This document shows positions 24,820-32,449 of a stretch of 64,000 bases of DNA, piece by piece. The position numbers were made by a program, and so were the translations under genes. Position 1 is the stretch's first letter; the number at the start of each line of letters is the position of its first letter. Below the pieces are notes generated by a model. That model worked only from the letters and a program-made list of their open reading frames with translations, made no database searches and was not told the origin of the DNA. The stretch comes from Roseiterribacter gracilis. GTDB lineage: Bacteria; Pseudomonadota; Alphaproteobacteria; BOG-932; Roseiterribacteraceae. The stretch covers positions 3,844,001 to 3,908,000 of the forward strand of contig BOPV01000001.1 of assembly GCA_018332375.1 (NCBI GenBank), written 5' to 3'.

Positions 24820-25221
24820 CTCGGTCGGCCTATCGAAATCGGGCGGCAAAGGCCGTCAATTGGCCTCGGATGCGGCGGCAATATACGGGCCATTTGAGGG
24901 GCTGCAACCGCGTTGGCCCGCGTGCCGGCTACGCGTATGGCGCGTGCGGTACGGGTGGACTTCACCCCCGGCGAGGTTTACAACCCCGCGGTCGCATCGT
25001 CGGGCGTGTGCTCGGCGCCGCAGTCACTGTCGAATTTGTCGAGATCGTCTTGCAGTCTATTAATACGACCACAGGGTCCATGTTCTGCACCGGTGTTCCT
25101 TACGAACCGGTTTGTGATTTTGTCGGCTTCGAAGTGCTGCTGAATCGACTGACGGCGTGGCCGTCGCCCGCGACACGACTAACCTCTCAAAAGATATAGC
25201 CGACAAAGGAATTAGGCGCGT
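24820..25221. promoter_or_regulatory. Divergent non-coding region guaB / RRM gene with candidate promoter
   Basis: This 402-base gap is the longest in the window. No convincing gene is seen in it. On the plus strand a candidate promoter is TTGTCG (25036-25041), a 16-base spacer, and TATTAA (25058-25063), placing the start of transcription near 25070 and giving the RRM mRNA a leader of about 150 bases. Long leaders are usual for cold-inducible RNA-binding proteins. AAAGGAATTAGGCG just before the ATG gives the ribosome-binding site. The guaB promoter presumably lies in the left half but is not clear. Confidence 0.4.
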
Positions 25222-25731
25222 ATGCCGCAGAAACTCTATGTGGGAAACCTTGCTTTCTCGATGACTTCGGAAGAGCTCGGCTCGACCTTTGCTCAGTTCG
25301 GAAACGTGGTTTCGGCCAAGGTGATCACCGAACGCGAAACCGGCCGCAGCCGCGGCTTCGGTTTCGTTGAATTCGCCGAGAAGACCTCGGGCGAAAAGGC
25401 GATCCAGGAACTCAATGGTAAGCCGCTGGGCGGCCGTCCTCTCGTGGTCCGCGAAGCTGAAGAACGTCGCCCGGGCGGCGGCGGCGGCTTCGGTGGTGGC
25501 GGCGGCGGCGGTGGCCGTGGCTTCGGTGGTGGCGGCGGTGGCGGTGGTCGCGGCGGCTACGGCGGCGGCGGCGGTGATCGCGGCGGCTACGGTGGCGGCG
25601 GCGGTGATCGCGGCGGCTACGGCGGCGGCGGTGGCGATCGCGGCGGCTACGGCGGCGGCGGTGGTCGTGGCGGCGGCGGTGGCGGCTACGGCGGCGACCG
25701 CGGCGGCAACGAAGGCGGCGGCCGCTGGTAA
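25222..25731 (+). CDS. RRM RNA-binding protein with glycine-rich tail
   Basis: A 169-residue protein with a single RRM at residues 3-80 (RNP2 LYVGNL at 5-10, RNP1 RGFGFVEF at 44-51) and a long glycine-rich tail with Arg, Tyr and Asp. The tail contains four near-exact copies of the decapeptide GGYGGGGGDR, encoded by 30-bp tandem repeats. Such proteins act as cytoplasmic RNA chaperones or cold-stress proteins; the RGG/GYGG tail would add RNA binding and could promote phase separation. A strong terminator follows. It is a single-gene transcript with a long leader. Confidence 0.93.
   Translation: MPQKLYVGNLAFSMTSEELGSTFAQFGNVVSAKVITERETGRSRGFGFVEFAEKTSGEKAIQELNGKPLGGRPLVVREAEERRPGGGGGFGGGGGGGGRGFGGGGGGGGRGGYGGGGGDRGGYGGGGGDRGGYGGGGGDRGGYGGGGGRGGGGGGYGGDRGGNEGGGRW
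25552..25671 (+). repeat. 30-bp tandem repeat (four copies) in RRM tail
   Basis: In-frame tandem repeats of 30 bp (25552, 25582, 25612, 25642) encode GGYGGGGGDR four times, the last copy diverging at its end. Copies differ only at synonymous GGC/GGT positions. Copy number is likely to vary between strains by slippage, changing tail length without breaking the frame. Confidence 0.85.
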
Positions 25732-25755
25732 TCCCAGCGCCTCAGCAGAATTTGG

Positions 25756-25790
25756 AAGGGCCGGTGCGCAAGCACCGGCCCTTTCTCTTT
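25756..25790 (+). terminator. Rho-independent terminator after the RRM gene
   Basis: A perfect 12-bp GC-rich stem, AAGGGCCGGTGC paired with GCACCGGCCCTT, around a GCAA tetraloop and followed by TCTCTTT. It lies 25 bases after the RRM stop and just before the end of the convergent rlmE gene. Confidence 0.9.
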
Positions 25791-25795
25791 GTGCG

Positions 25796-26494
25796 CTACT
25801 TGGTGCCGCGAAAGCCGAGCGCGACGATATAGAGCTCGCTTGAATCGCTGCGGCTGGCTGCTGGTTTTGCGTGCTTCACGCTGGTGAAGGCGCGCTTCAA
25901 CGGCTCGAGCAATTCCTTCTCGGCGCCGCCCTGAAACAGCTTGGTGACGAAGGCGCCGCCGGGCGCCAGCACTTCTTCGGCAAAGGCGAAGGCGGTCTCG
26001 GCCAGGCTCAGAATCCGCAGCGCGTCGGTTTGGCGATGGCCGACCGTGGGGGCCGCCATGTCCGACAGAACCAGATTGGCCGGTCCGCCCAGGGCCGCTT
26101 TCAGCACGTCGGGCGCGGTCGGATCGAGAAAGTCGAGCATCAGCATCTGGGCGCCTTCGATCGGCGCCGTCTCCAGATAGTCGAGCCCGACCACGATGCC
26201 GCCGGTCTCGGCGGGGCGGACGCGTTGGACTGCGACCTGGGTCCAGCCGCCGGGGGCGGCGCCCAGATCGACCACGCGCATGCCCGGCTTCAACAGCCGG
26301 TACTTCTCGTCGAGCTGCAGCAATTTATAGGCGGCGCGGCTGCGCCAGCCGTCGCGCTTGGCGGCTGCGACATAGGGATCGTTGAGCTGGCGTTCCAACC
26401 ACAGCGTCGAGGCGTGGCTTCGCTGGCGTGCGGTTTTGACCCGTACCGAAAGGTCGCGCCCGCGGGGCGCGCCGGGTTTCTTGGTTGGCGGCAT
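25796..26494 (-). CDS. rlmE: 23S rRNA (uridine-2'-O)-methyltransferase RlmE/FtsJ
   Basis: A 232-residue FtsJ/RrmJ-type 2'-O-methyltransferase that modifies 23S rRNA (U2552 in E. coli). The K-D-K-E tetrad is readable: Lys in RSRAAYKLLQL, Asp in LVLSDMAAP, Lys in FVTKLFQGG and Glu in SSELYIVAL. SAM motif I is VVDLGAAPGGWTQVA near residue 74. The basic N terminus (MPPTKKPGAPRGRD) is typical of alphaproteobacterial members. ATG 26494 is chosen over one in-frame ATG three codons upstream. Confidence 0.95.
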   Translation of the reverse strand: MPPTKKPGAPRGRDLSVRVKTARQRSHASTLWLERQLNDPYVAAAKRDGWRSRAAYKLLQLDEKYRLLKPGMRVVDLGAAPGGWTQVAVQRVRPAETGGIVVGLDYLETAPIEGAQMLMLDFLDPTAPDVLKAALGGPANLVLSDMAAPTVGHRQTDALRILSLAETAFAFAEEVLAPGGAFVTKLFQGGAEKELLEPLKRAFTSVKHAKPAASRSDSSELYIVALGFRGTK

Positions 26495-26600
26495 GGCGCT
26501 TCTTAGCACGTCGACAGGGGCAGGATCCCAGCCGGCACGACAGGGGTTTTCATCCCGGCTGGCCGGTGGTACCACCGCGCCTCGCTGAAGGGCGGCCTGC

Positions 26601-26674
26601 TGGGGGATCGTCTAGCGGTAGGACTGCGGATTCTGACTCCGCCAACCGTGGTTCGAATCCACGTCCCCCAGCCA
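26601..26674 (+). tRNA. tRNA-Gln (anticodon CTG)
   Basis: Folds as a full cloverleaf. The acceptor stem is TGGGGGA/TCCCCCA, with discriminator G and an encoded CCA. The D arm contains TAGCGGTAG, the anticodon stem is GCGGA/TCCGC with loop TTCTGAC (anticodon CTG, reading CAG), and the T arm is CGTGG-TTCGAAT-CCACG. The U1-A72 pair and G73 are normal for glutamine tRNA. Confidence 0.95.
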
Positions 26675-26696
26675 CCCTTCGCGACAATCTGAAAAT

Positions 26697-27728
26697 CTAC
26701 TCGGTGGCTTCACATTGCGGCGCGCGTGCCGCGATCAGCGCCTGCGCTTTCTCGAACACCGGCACGCCGTCGAGACCGATCGCAGACAGAAGCTGCGCCT
26801 GATGCAGCGCCTTGTCGTTGTAGAGGCGCGCGAAGCGGTCCTGTTCTTCCTGCGTCAACGGTTCGAACTGAATGCCGTGCGCATGGCCGTATTTCGTGCC
26901 CGCTTCTTCGGCTGCCAAAAGCTGCTGCATCAACGCCGCTTCCCAGACGCGGTTCGACCGCCGCAACAACGCCTGCAGATCGCCCGGCAATCTGCGCCAG
27001 GCCTGATCCGACATTGCGCGGGCGGGATAGGCGCCGCGCGGCACGTGCAACTGCGTGAAGTATTTTGCCACTTCGCCGAAATGCAGACTTTGAATCGTGT
27101 CGGCCGGTGCAACGACGCCGTCGATCACGCCTTTGGCCAGCGCTGAATAGACTTCGCCCATCGGCATGTTGACGGGATCGGCGCCCAGCGCTTTCAGCAC
27201 GTCGACATTCTCGGTCGGTGCGCGCAGTCGCTTGCCCGCGAAATCTTCCAGCGTCTTGATCGGTCGCGTGCGCGTGACGACGCCGGGAAAATTTCCGCCC
27301 TGCACGGCCAGCACGTGCAGACCGCGCAGCTCGGCCGTGTAGTCGGGAAAGGCGCCGGCCAGGCATTTGTAGACGCCGACCTGTTCGGCAATGTCGCGTA
27401 CGCCGCCATAGAAGCCCGATTGCGCGCGCAGCATATGCGCGCCGCCGCGGGTATAGATCGGCGTAATCAAGCCGATATCGACAAGGCCGTGCCGCACTTC
27501 GAGCATGCTCATGCTCGACGACAGCAACGACCCCGACCAATAAGGCTTGAACTTGATGCGGCCGCCGCTCTCGCGTTCGACCGTCTGCATCCAGGTGATG
27601 TCGGCGCGGCTGAACGGATGGGTCGGCGGATAGGGGCTGCCATAGGTCAGCACATGCTCGGCCGGTGATGGTTCGGGCGAGCAGGCGGCAAGCGCCAGCA
27701 GCGCGATGAGCAAGAGGGCGCGCATCAT
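26697..27728 (-). CDS. TRAP transporter substrate-binding lipoprotein (DctP family)
   Basis: A 343-residue periplasmic solute-binding protein. The N terminus is a lipoprotein signal with lipobox LALAAC, Cys16 being the anchor. DctP features follow: GSPYPPTHPFSRADITWMQ, GLVDIGLITP, the carboxylate-binding-arginine region GKRLRAPTENVDVLKALGADPVNM, and FGEVAKYFT. TRAP systems import organic acids using sodium or proton gradients. The ATG overlaps the DctM stop (ATGA). It is the last gene of a TonB receptor - DctQ - DctM - DctP operon. A lipid-anchored DctP is less common than the free form. The ligand is probably an organic acid. Confidence 0.92.
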   Translation of the reverse strand: MMRALLLIALLALAACSPEPSPAEHVLTYGSPYPPTHPFSRADITWMQTVERESGGRIKFKPYWSGSLLSSSMSMLEVRHGLVDIGLITPIYTRGGAHMLRAQSGFYGGVRDIAEQVGVYKCLAGAFPDYTAELRGLHVLAVQGGNFPGVVTRTRPIKTLEDFAGKRLRAPTENVDVLKALGADPVNMPMGEVYSALAKGVIDGVVAPADTIQSLHFGEVAKYFTQLHVPRGAYPARAMSDQAWRRLPGDLQALLRRSNRVWEAALMQQLLAAEEAGTKYGHAHGIQFEPLTQEEQDRFARLYNDKALHQAQLLSAIGLDGVPVFEKAQALIAARAPQCEATE

Positions 27729-29026
27729 TTCATCACGCTCGGCAGCCACAGCGACAAAGCAGGGATCGCGATCAACATCGCCAGATGCAGAAAGTCGGCG
27801 ATCAGGAACGGAATGATGCCGCGGAACATCGTGCCGAGCGGAATGTCTTTCGCCATCGCGTGAATGACATAGACGTTGAGCCCCAACGGCGGATGCACGA
27901 AGCCGATCTCCATCGTGCGCACCAGATAGATGCCGAACCAGATCGGGCTGAAACCGAGACTGACGGCGATTGGCAGAAAAATCGGCGTCGTCAGCAACAT
28001 CAGGCCCAGCCCGTCGAGAAACGAGCCGAGCAACAAAAGCACCAGCGCCATCACGACGATTGCCAGCGTAGGGCTGGCGTGGAGATCCGTGACCAGGCGG
28101 GAGAGATGGTCCGTGATTCCGGTGACGCTGATGAAGGTAGCAAACAGAATGGCGCCGATGATCACGATGTAGATCATGCCGGTCGTCTGCAGTGTCTTGC
28201 GCAGCGCCTGGGCGAAGGCGGGGCGATTGACGCCGCCGCGCACCGTCCACAGCAACAGCGAACAGACGACGCCGACCGATGCGGCTTCGGTGGGGGTGAA
28301 CCAGCCGATCATCAAGCCGCCGATCACGAACAGGATCAGCAGCGCGATGTCGGCGACTTTGCGCAGCGAGACCAGCCGCTCGCGCCAGCTCACGCGTGCG
28401 GTCGGCGGTCCCAGATCAGGGCGGAAGGCGCACAGAACCGCAATCGTGACGAGATAGAACAGCGCCTGCGTCGCACCAGGAATAATCGACGCTGCGAACA
28501 GCTTGCCGATCGATTGCTCGGCGATGATGCCGTAGACGATCAGCGCACCCGACGGCGGCACCAGCGACCCCAGCGTTCCGCCCGCAGCGAGCGCACCCGA
28601 CGCGAAGCCGGGGTGATAGCCCGCTTTGCGCATTTCGGGCAGCGCGACCGAACTGACGGTTGCGACGGTGGCGAGACTCGATCCGCTGATTGCACCGAAC
28701 CCGGCGCAGCCACCGATCGAGGCCAGTGCCAGCCCGCCGCGGCGATGACCAACGAATTTTGCTGCGACTTCGAAAAAGTCGCGGCTGGCACCGGCGGCAA
28801 AACAGAAATGCGCCATCAGCAGAAACAGCGGCAGCACGCCGAGTTCGTATTTGCTGATGATGTCGAAGCTGATGACGCCGAGTTTGATCAGCGCCGCTTC
28901 GCCCGAAATCAGGATCGTAAGACCGGCCGCGCCGGTGAAAGCGAGGCTGATGCCGATCGGCACGCCCAGCGTCAGCAGGGCGAGAAGTACGACGATGCCG
29001 GCAACGCCGACGAGTTCAGGCGTCAT
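27725..29026 (-). CDS. TRAP transporter large permease (DctM family)
   Basis: A 433-residue inner-membrane permease with about 12 spans. DctM landmarks include GVPIGISLAFTGAAG near residue 22, GFGAISGSSLATVATVSSVALPEM near 120, GGTLGSLVPPSGALIVYGIIAE and WFTPTEAASVGVV. It forms the transport channel with the small DctQ subunit. The first 11 bases overlap the end of dctQ, so the two are translated together. Confidence 0.95.
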   Translation of the reverse strand: MTPELVGVAGIVVLLALLTLGVPIGISLAFTGAAGLTILISGEAALIKLGVISFDIISKYELGVLPLFLLMAHFCFAAGASRDFFEVAAKFVGHRRGGLALASIGGCAGFGAISGSSLATVATVSSVALPEMRKAGYHPGFASGALAAGGTLGSLVPPSGALIVYGIIAEQSIGKLFAASIIPGATQALFYLVTIAVLCAFRPDLGPPTARVSWRERLVSLRKVADIALLILFVIGGLMIGWFTPTEAASVGVVCSLLLWTVRGGVNRPAFAQALRKTLQTTGMIYIVIIGAILFATFISVTGITDHLSRLVTDLHASPTLAIVVMALVLLLLGSFLDGLGLMLLTTPIFLPIAVSLGFSPIWFGIYLVRTMEIGFVHPPLGLNVYVIHAMAKDIPLGTMFRGIIPFLIADFLHLAMLIAIPALSLWLPSVMK

Positions 29027-29498
29027 CCGGTGTCCGGCGCAATGCAGCAAGCAGAAACAGACCGGCGACCAGCGCGAAGGCGAAGATCGCGAGCAGGCGG
29101 AACCAGCGCAGCGGAATCTGCAGCAGCTCGGTTTGTTCGAAGCCGGACCAGAGGTCGGTTGCAATCCAGCTCGATCCTGCAACCATCAACAGGAACACGA
29201 TCGCGCTGAGAAAATTGGCGAAGCGCGCCAGCACGCGATTGGCGCGCGCGGGCAGACGTTCGGTGAGGATGTGCACGGCGGCATGGGTGCCGGCCAGGGT
29301 CGCGCTGATCATCGCAGAGGTCGCAATCAGCACGACGGTCGTCTGCACCAGCTCGATCGAACCGAGCAGGCTGATTCCGGTGTGACGACCCAGCACCGCC
29401 AGCGCATCGATCGCCATCGCGGCAAGCAATCCGGTCGAGCCGACCAGGAATGCCGCGCGCGAGAGCCGACTTTGCGGTTTCGGTGCTGGGTCCTTCAC
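29016..29498 (-). CDS. TRAP transporter small permease (DctQ family)
   Basis: A 160-residue membrane protein with four spans: GLLAAMAIDALAVLGRH, SIELVQTTVVLIATSAM, FANFLSAIVFLLMVAGSSW and LRWFRLLAIFAFALVAGLFL. This topology and its position directly before a DctM gene identify it as the DctQ subunit. It starts four bases after the stop of the TonB-dependent receptor gene, placing the outer-membrane and inner-membrane transporters in one transcript. Confidence 0.9.
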   Translation of the reverse strand: MKDPAPKPQSRLSRAAFLVGSTGLLAAMAIDALAVLGRHTGISLLGSIELVQTTVVLIATSAMISATLAGTHAAVHILTERLPARANRVLARFANFLSAIVFLLMVAGSSWIATDLWSGFEQTELLQIPLRWFRLLAIFAFALVAGLFLLAALRRTPDDA

Positions 29499-29502
29499 CC
29501 CG

Positions 29503-32190
29503 TTACCACTTCTTGCTGATCGTCAGCGCAACCACGCGACCGACCGGGCTGGTCACGGTCGGATCGAAGCCGCCGCCGCCATTCACGCTCTGCGCAATGT
29601 TCACGAAGGGCGGGTCCTTGTCGAACAGGTTGGTCACGTCGAGCGCGATCGTAACGCCGCGCAGCCAGCTAAAGGAATTGTTGTCGAGCTGGTAGGCGAG
29701 GTGACCGTCGACGGTCGTGTTCGCATCAACACGCTGCACCGGCGTCGCCAGATTGTTGGTGTAGCTGTTCTGGTAGTTGACGAACCCGGTCGCGGTCCAA
29801 TTGTCCTTGGTCCAAGCCACACTGCCGCGCGCCTTGAACTTCAATGGATTGAAGATGGTGTTGAGCTGGTCGACCAGCGCCGCGCTCGACGTGATCGCGG
29901 TCTTGAAGCTGGTGAAGTAGGTCGCGTTGAAGCCGAACCGGAAATCGCCGATTGGCGTGGTCGGAAGATCATAGCTGAGGTCGAAATCCCAGCCGCGCGC
30001 GCGTGTCGTGCTGAGATTGTTCTGTCGGCCATCGACAAACAGCAGCACGGTCGGCGGGATGACGCCACCCAACACCGGATACTGCGCCAGCAGCGCCGCC
30101 ATCGTCGCAGCCGACGGGTTGCGGTTGATGATGCCGGTGCCGGCGAACTGCGATTCGCGATTGAGCACCGTCAAATCGGCCAGATACGAGGTGATCTGGT
30201 TGGCGTAGTTCACGCTGAAATACGACACGCCGATTTTGGCGCGCGGCAGAAAAGCGGGCTGATACTCGGCACCGAACGAACGCGTCGTCGCGGTCTCGGG
30301 CACGAGGTTGAGATTGCCGCCCGACAAAGCGACGCCCTGGATCACGGCACCGCCACGCGTCGGGTCAGAATAGTTCTGCACGAAGAGGCCCTGCGATGAG
30401 GCGCGCAGCTGCGTCAGCAGCGGAGCGCGGAACGACGTGCCGTAGCTGCCGCGCAAGGTCAGCCCGTCGAGCGGCATCCAGTCGACGCCGACTTTCGGGT
30501 TCCGTGTGCTGCCGACGTCGCTGTATTTGTCGATGCGTCCAGCCACGTCGATATTGAGCTTCTGCAAGCCGGGCAACGCGTTTTCCGGGCCGAAGATGGG
30601 CACGACCATTTCGCCGTAGCCCGATCGCACGGTGCGGCCAAGCACGAAACGCGTCGAGGTTTCGGCGCCAGGGAAACCGCCGTCCGAGCCGGTGTACAGC
30701 GTGTAGTGCTGCCACTCGCCGCCGACGGCGAGTCGTACATTGCCGCCGGGCAGGTGGAACAACGAACCGTCGGCTTTGACTTCGCCGGTCTGCAGCACGC
30801 CGCGACCGGGCGCGCCGAACAGCGTGTTGCCAAGCTTCGCCAAGGTCGCCGGATTGTTCGGGCCGCCGAACGGATTCAGCGCCGTCGCCGGATTCGTGTC
30901 GGCAAGCGCTGCGGCAACGGCCGCATTGTTGATGCGGTGGTAATCGTTGGAATAGTCGGTATCGACGCCGTGCCCGAAGACCGCGCCGGCTTTCCAGTCG
31001 CCGAACAGCTGCACGTCACCGCCGACATAGGCTTGCACGGCGCGCGAATAGCCGACCGACGTGTTCTGCGGCAGCTGCGTGCCGAACGCGTAGGCGACCG
31101 TTTCGGTGGTTGCTGTCGAGCCCGCCGGCGCAACGAAGAACGGATTGGCGCGCGGAACGGTCAACGTCGCATTGGTCAGCGCGGGACGGAAACGAAAGGT
31201 ACGCTCGGCCGCAAAGCCCTCGGCGAAGACACTGATCCGGTCGTTGATGTCCTGGTTCAGCGTAAAGGCGAGGCTGTTGTGGTTCTGCTCGGGGATCAGA
31301 TCCTGATCTTTGATGTTGTCGCATTTGTTCGACGTGTTCGGCACCAACGAGCCGACCGTTGCCTGCGTCACGCCACCAGCCGGAATGGCATAGGTCACGC
31401 CGCTGACTGTGAGCGTGCCGGGGTTGCACTGGACGACGCGGAAATCACCGCCACCGGCCGCCGTCAGGTCGCCGCGGAAATACGAGCGGTCACGACCGCT
31501 GAGTGCGCTGTGATACCCGTTCTCGTACGCCAAGGTGACGTGACCGCCGGTCCAGCTGTGCCCCGCGATCGCGCTGAGCTGGCGTTCCCAATAGCTGTCG
31601 CCGGTGCCGAAATGAACCTGGGTTTCGACGCCTTCGACGTTGCGGCGCAAGATCAGATTGACCACGCCGGCAACCGCGTCCGAGCCGTAGATCGCCGACG
31701 CGCCGTCGGCCACGATCTCGACGCGCTGGAGCGCGATGGTCGGAATCACCGACGGATCGAGCGCCTGGCCGTTGGTGCCTTGCGGCACGGCGCGATGCCC
31801 GTTGAGCAAGGTCAAGGTCGCGTAGGGCCCAAGGCCGCGCAGATTGATGCCGGTACCATAGGTGATGTTGCTCGAACCGCCGGTCTGGCCGCGCGAATTC
31901 TCCGACACACCCAGATTGAAGACCTGCGGCACTTGCTGAATGAGCTGCGCGCTGGTGACTGCGCCGGACGCGACGACGTCGTCGCGATTCAGGCCCAACA
32001 CCGCCGAGCCGACCGGCGCGATGCCGCGAATGCGGCTGCCGGTAACCAGCACTTCTTCCGGTGTTTCGGGTGCCGTGACGCTCGTCTGCGCCAGCGCCGG
32101 CATTGCGGCGAACAGCGCTGCAAGCGCAACGCCTGAATGGAAGTACGCAGCGAGTCGCGCGAAACCGCGCGTTCCTTCTTGCAGCATCAT
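29503..32190 (-). CDS. TonB-dependent outer-membrane receptor (895 aa)
   Basis: An 895-residue receptor. The signal peptide ends near MPALAQTS, followed by TonB box EEVLVTGSRI and a plug domain (about 50-170) with SAQLIQQVPQVFN, GTGINLRGLGPYATLTLLNG and RVEIVADGASAIYGSDAVAGVVNL. The remainder is the beta-barrel, with typical end VFVNIAQS.../VGRVVALTISKKW. The RIRGI/QVPQVFN plug type is common in sphingomonad-like and caulobacter-like receptors for plant-derived compounds. It heads an operon with the TRAP transporter and has an operator-like sequence about 37 bases upstream. Confidence 0.95.
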   Translation of the reverse strand: MMLQEGTRGFARLAAYFHSGVALAALFAAMPALAQTSVTAPETPEEVLVTGSRIRGIAPVGSAVLGLNRDDVVASGAVTSAQLIQQVPQVFNLGVSENSRGQTGGSSNITYGTGINLRGLGPYATLTLLNGHRAVPQGTNGQALDPSVIPTIALQRVEIVADGASAIYGSDAVAGVVNLILRRNVEGVETQVHFGTGDSYWERQLSAIAGHSWTGGHVTLAYENGYHSALSGRDRSYFRGDLTAAGGGDFRVVQCNPGTLTVSGVTYAIPAGGVTQATVGSLVPNTSNKCDNIKDQDLIPEQNHNSLAFTLNQDINDRISVFAEGFAAERTFRFRPALTNATLTVPRANPFFVAPAGSTATTETVAYAFGTQLPQNTSVGYSRAVQAYVGGDVQLFGDWKAGAVFGHGVDTDYSNDYHRINNAAVAAALADTNPATALNPFGGPNNPATLAKLGNTLFGAPGRGVLQTGEVKADGSLFHLPGGNVRLAVGGEWQHYTLYTGSDGGFPGAETSTRFVLGRTVRSGYGEMVVPIFGPENALPGLQKLNIDVAGRIDKYSDVGSTRNPKVGVDWMPLDGLTLRGSYGTSFRAPLLTQLRASSQGLFVQNYSDPTRGGAVIQGVALSGGNLNLVPETATTRSFGAEYQPAFLPRAKIGVSYFSVNYANQITSYLADLTVLNRESQFAGTGIINRNPSAATMAALLAQYPVLGGVIPPTVLLFVDGRQNNLSTTRARGWDFDLSYDLPTTPIGDFRFGFNATYFTSFKTAITSSAALVDQLNTIFNPLKFKARGSVAWTKDNWTATGFVNYQNSYTNNLATPVQRVDANTTVDGHLAYQLDNNSFSWLRGVTIALDVTNLFDKDPPFVNIAQSVNGGGGFDPTVTSPVGRVVALTISKKW

Positions 32191-32226
32191 TGCCTCCCGT
32201 AATGCCGGCTTCGTTTCGTGCCGTGC

Positions 32227-32250
32227 TTAGTATGTAAACTATACAATTGC
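32227..32250. promoter_or_regulatory. Class A MarR-type operator, copy 1
   Basis: TTAGTATGT-AAA-CTATAC followed by AATTGC, in the 259-base divergent region between the TonB receptor and the CocE hydrolase. Copy 3 at 41710 matches 18 of 24 positions, and copy 2 at 36340 shares the decamer CTATACAATT. GTAT-N7-ATAC forms the inverted repeat. It is 37 bases upstream of the receptor start. Likely bound by one of the two MarR proteins at 35795 or 41209. Confidence 0.6.
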
Positions 32251-32449
32251 AGGATGAACCGATATAGGATTCTTCCGAGATTGAAACCCAGAAGCTGCGC
32301 AACAACGGCGGCTGGTTTGCTGCAACGCCGAACGAAAGTGCCGTTGCAACACGCGCAGTGGCACCGCGGGCAAGACGTTTTGAACACCAACAGTCGTTGT
32401 CTTAAACGATTGTGGCTCTAGGCAGAGACGCGAGCGAGGCGCGACGGCA

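Noticed and set aside
23398..24897. A 499-codon open frame on the plus strand opposite guaB
   Set aside because: It is the mirror of the guaB gene, rich in His, Arg and Gln with no recognisable domain; guaB itself carries all IMP dehydrogenase motifs.
25552..25671. Regular 30-bp repeats resembling a CRISPR array
   Set aside because: They are directly adjacent, in frame and code for GGYGGGGGDR; there are no unique spacers and no cas genes.
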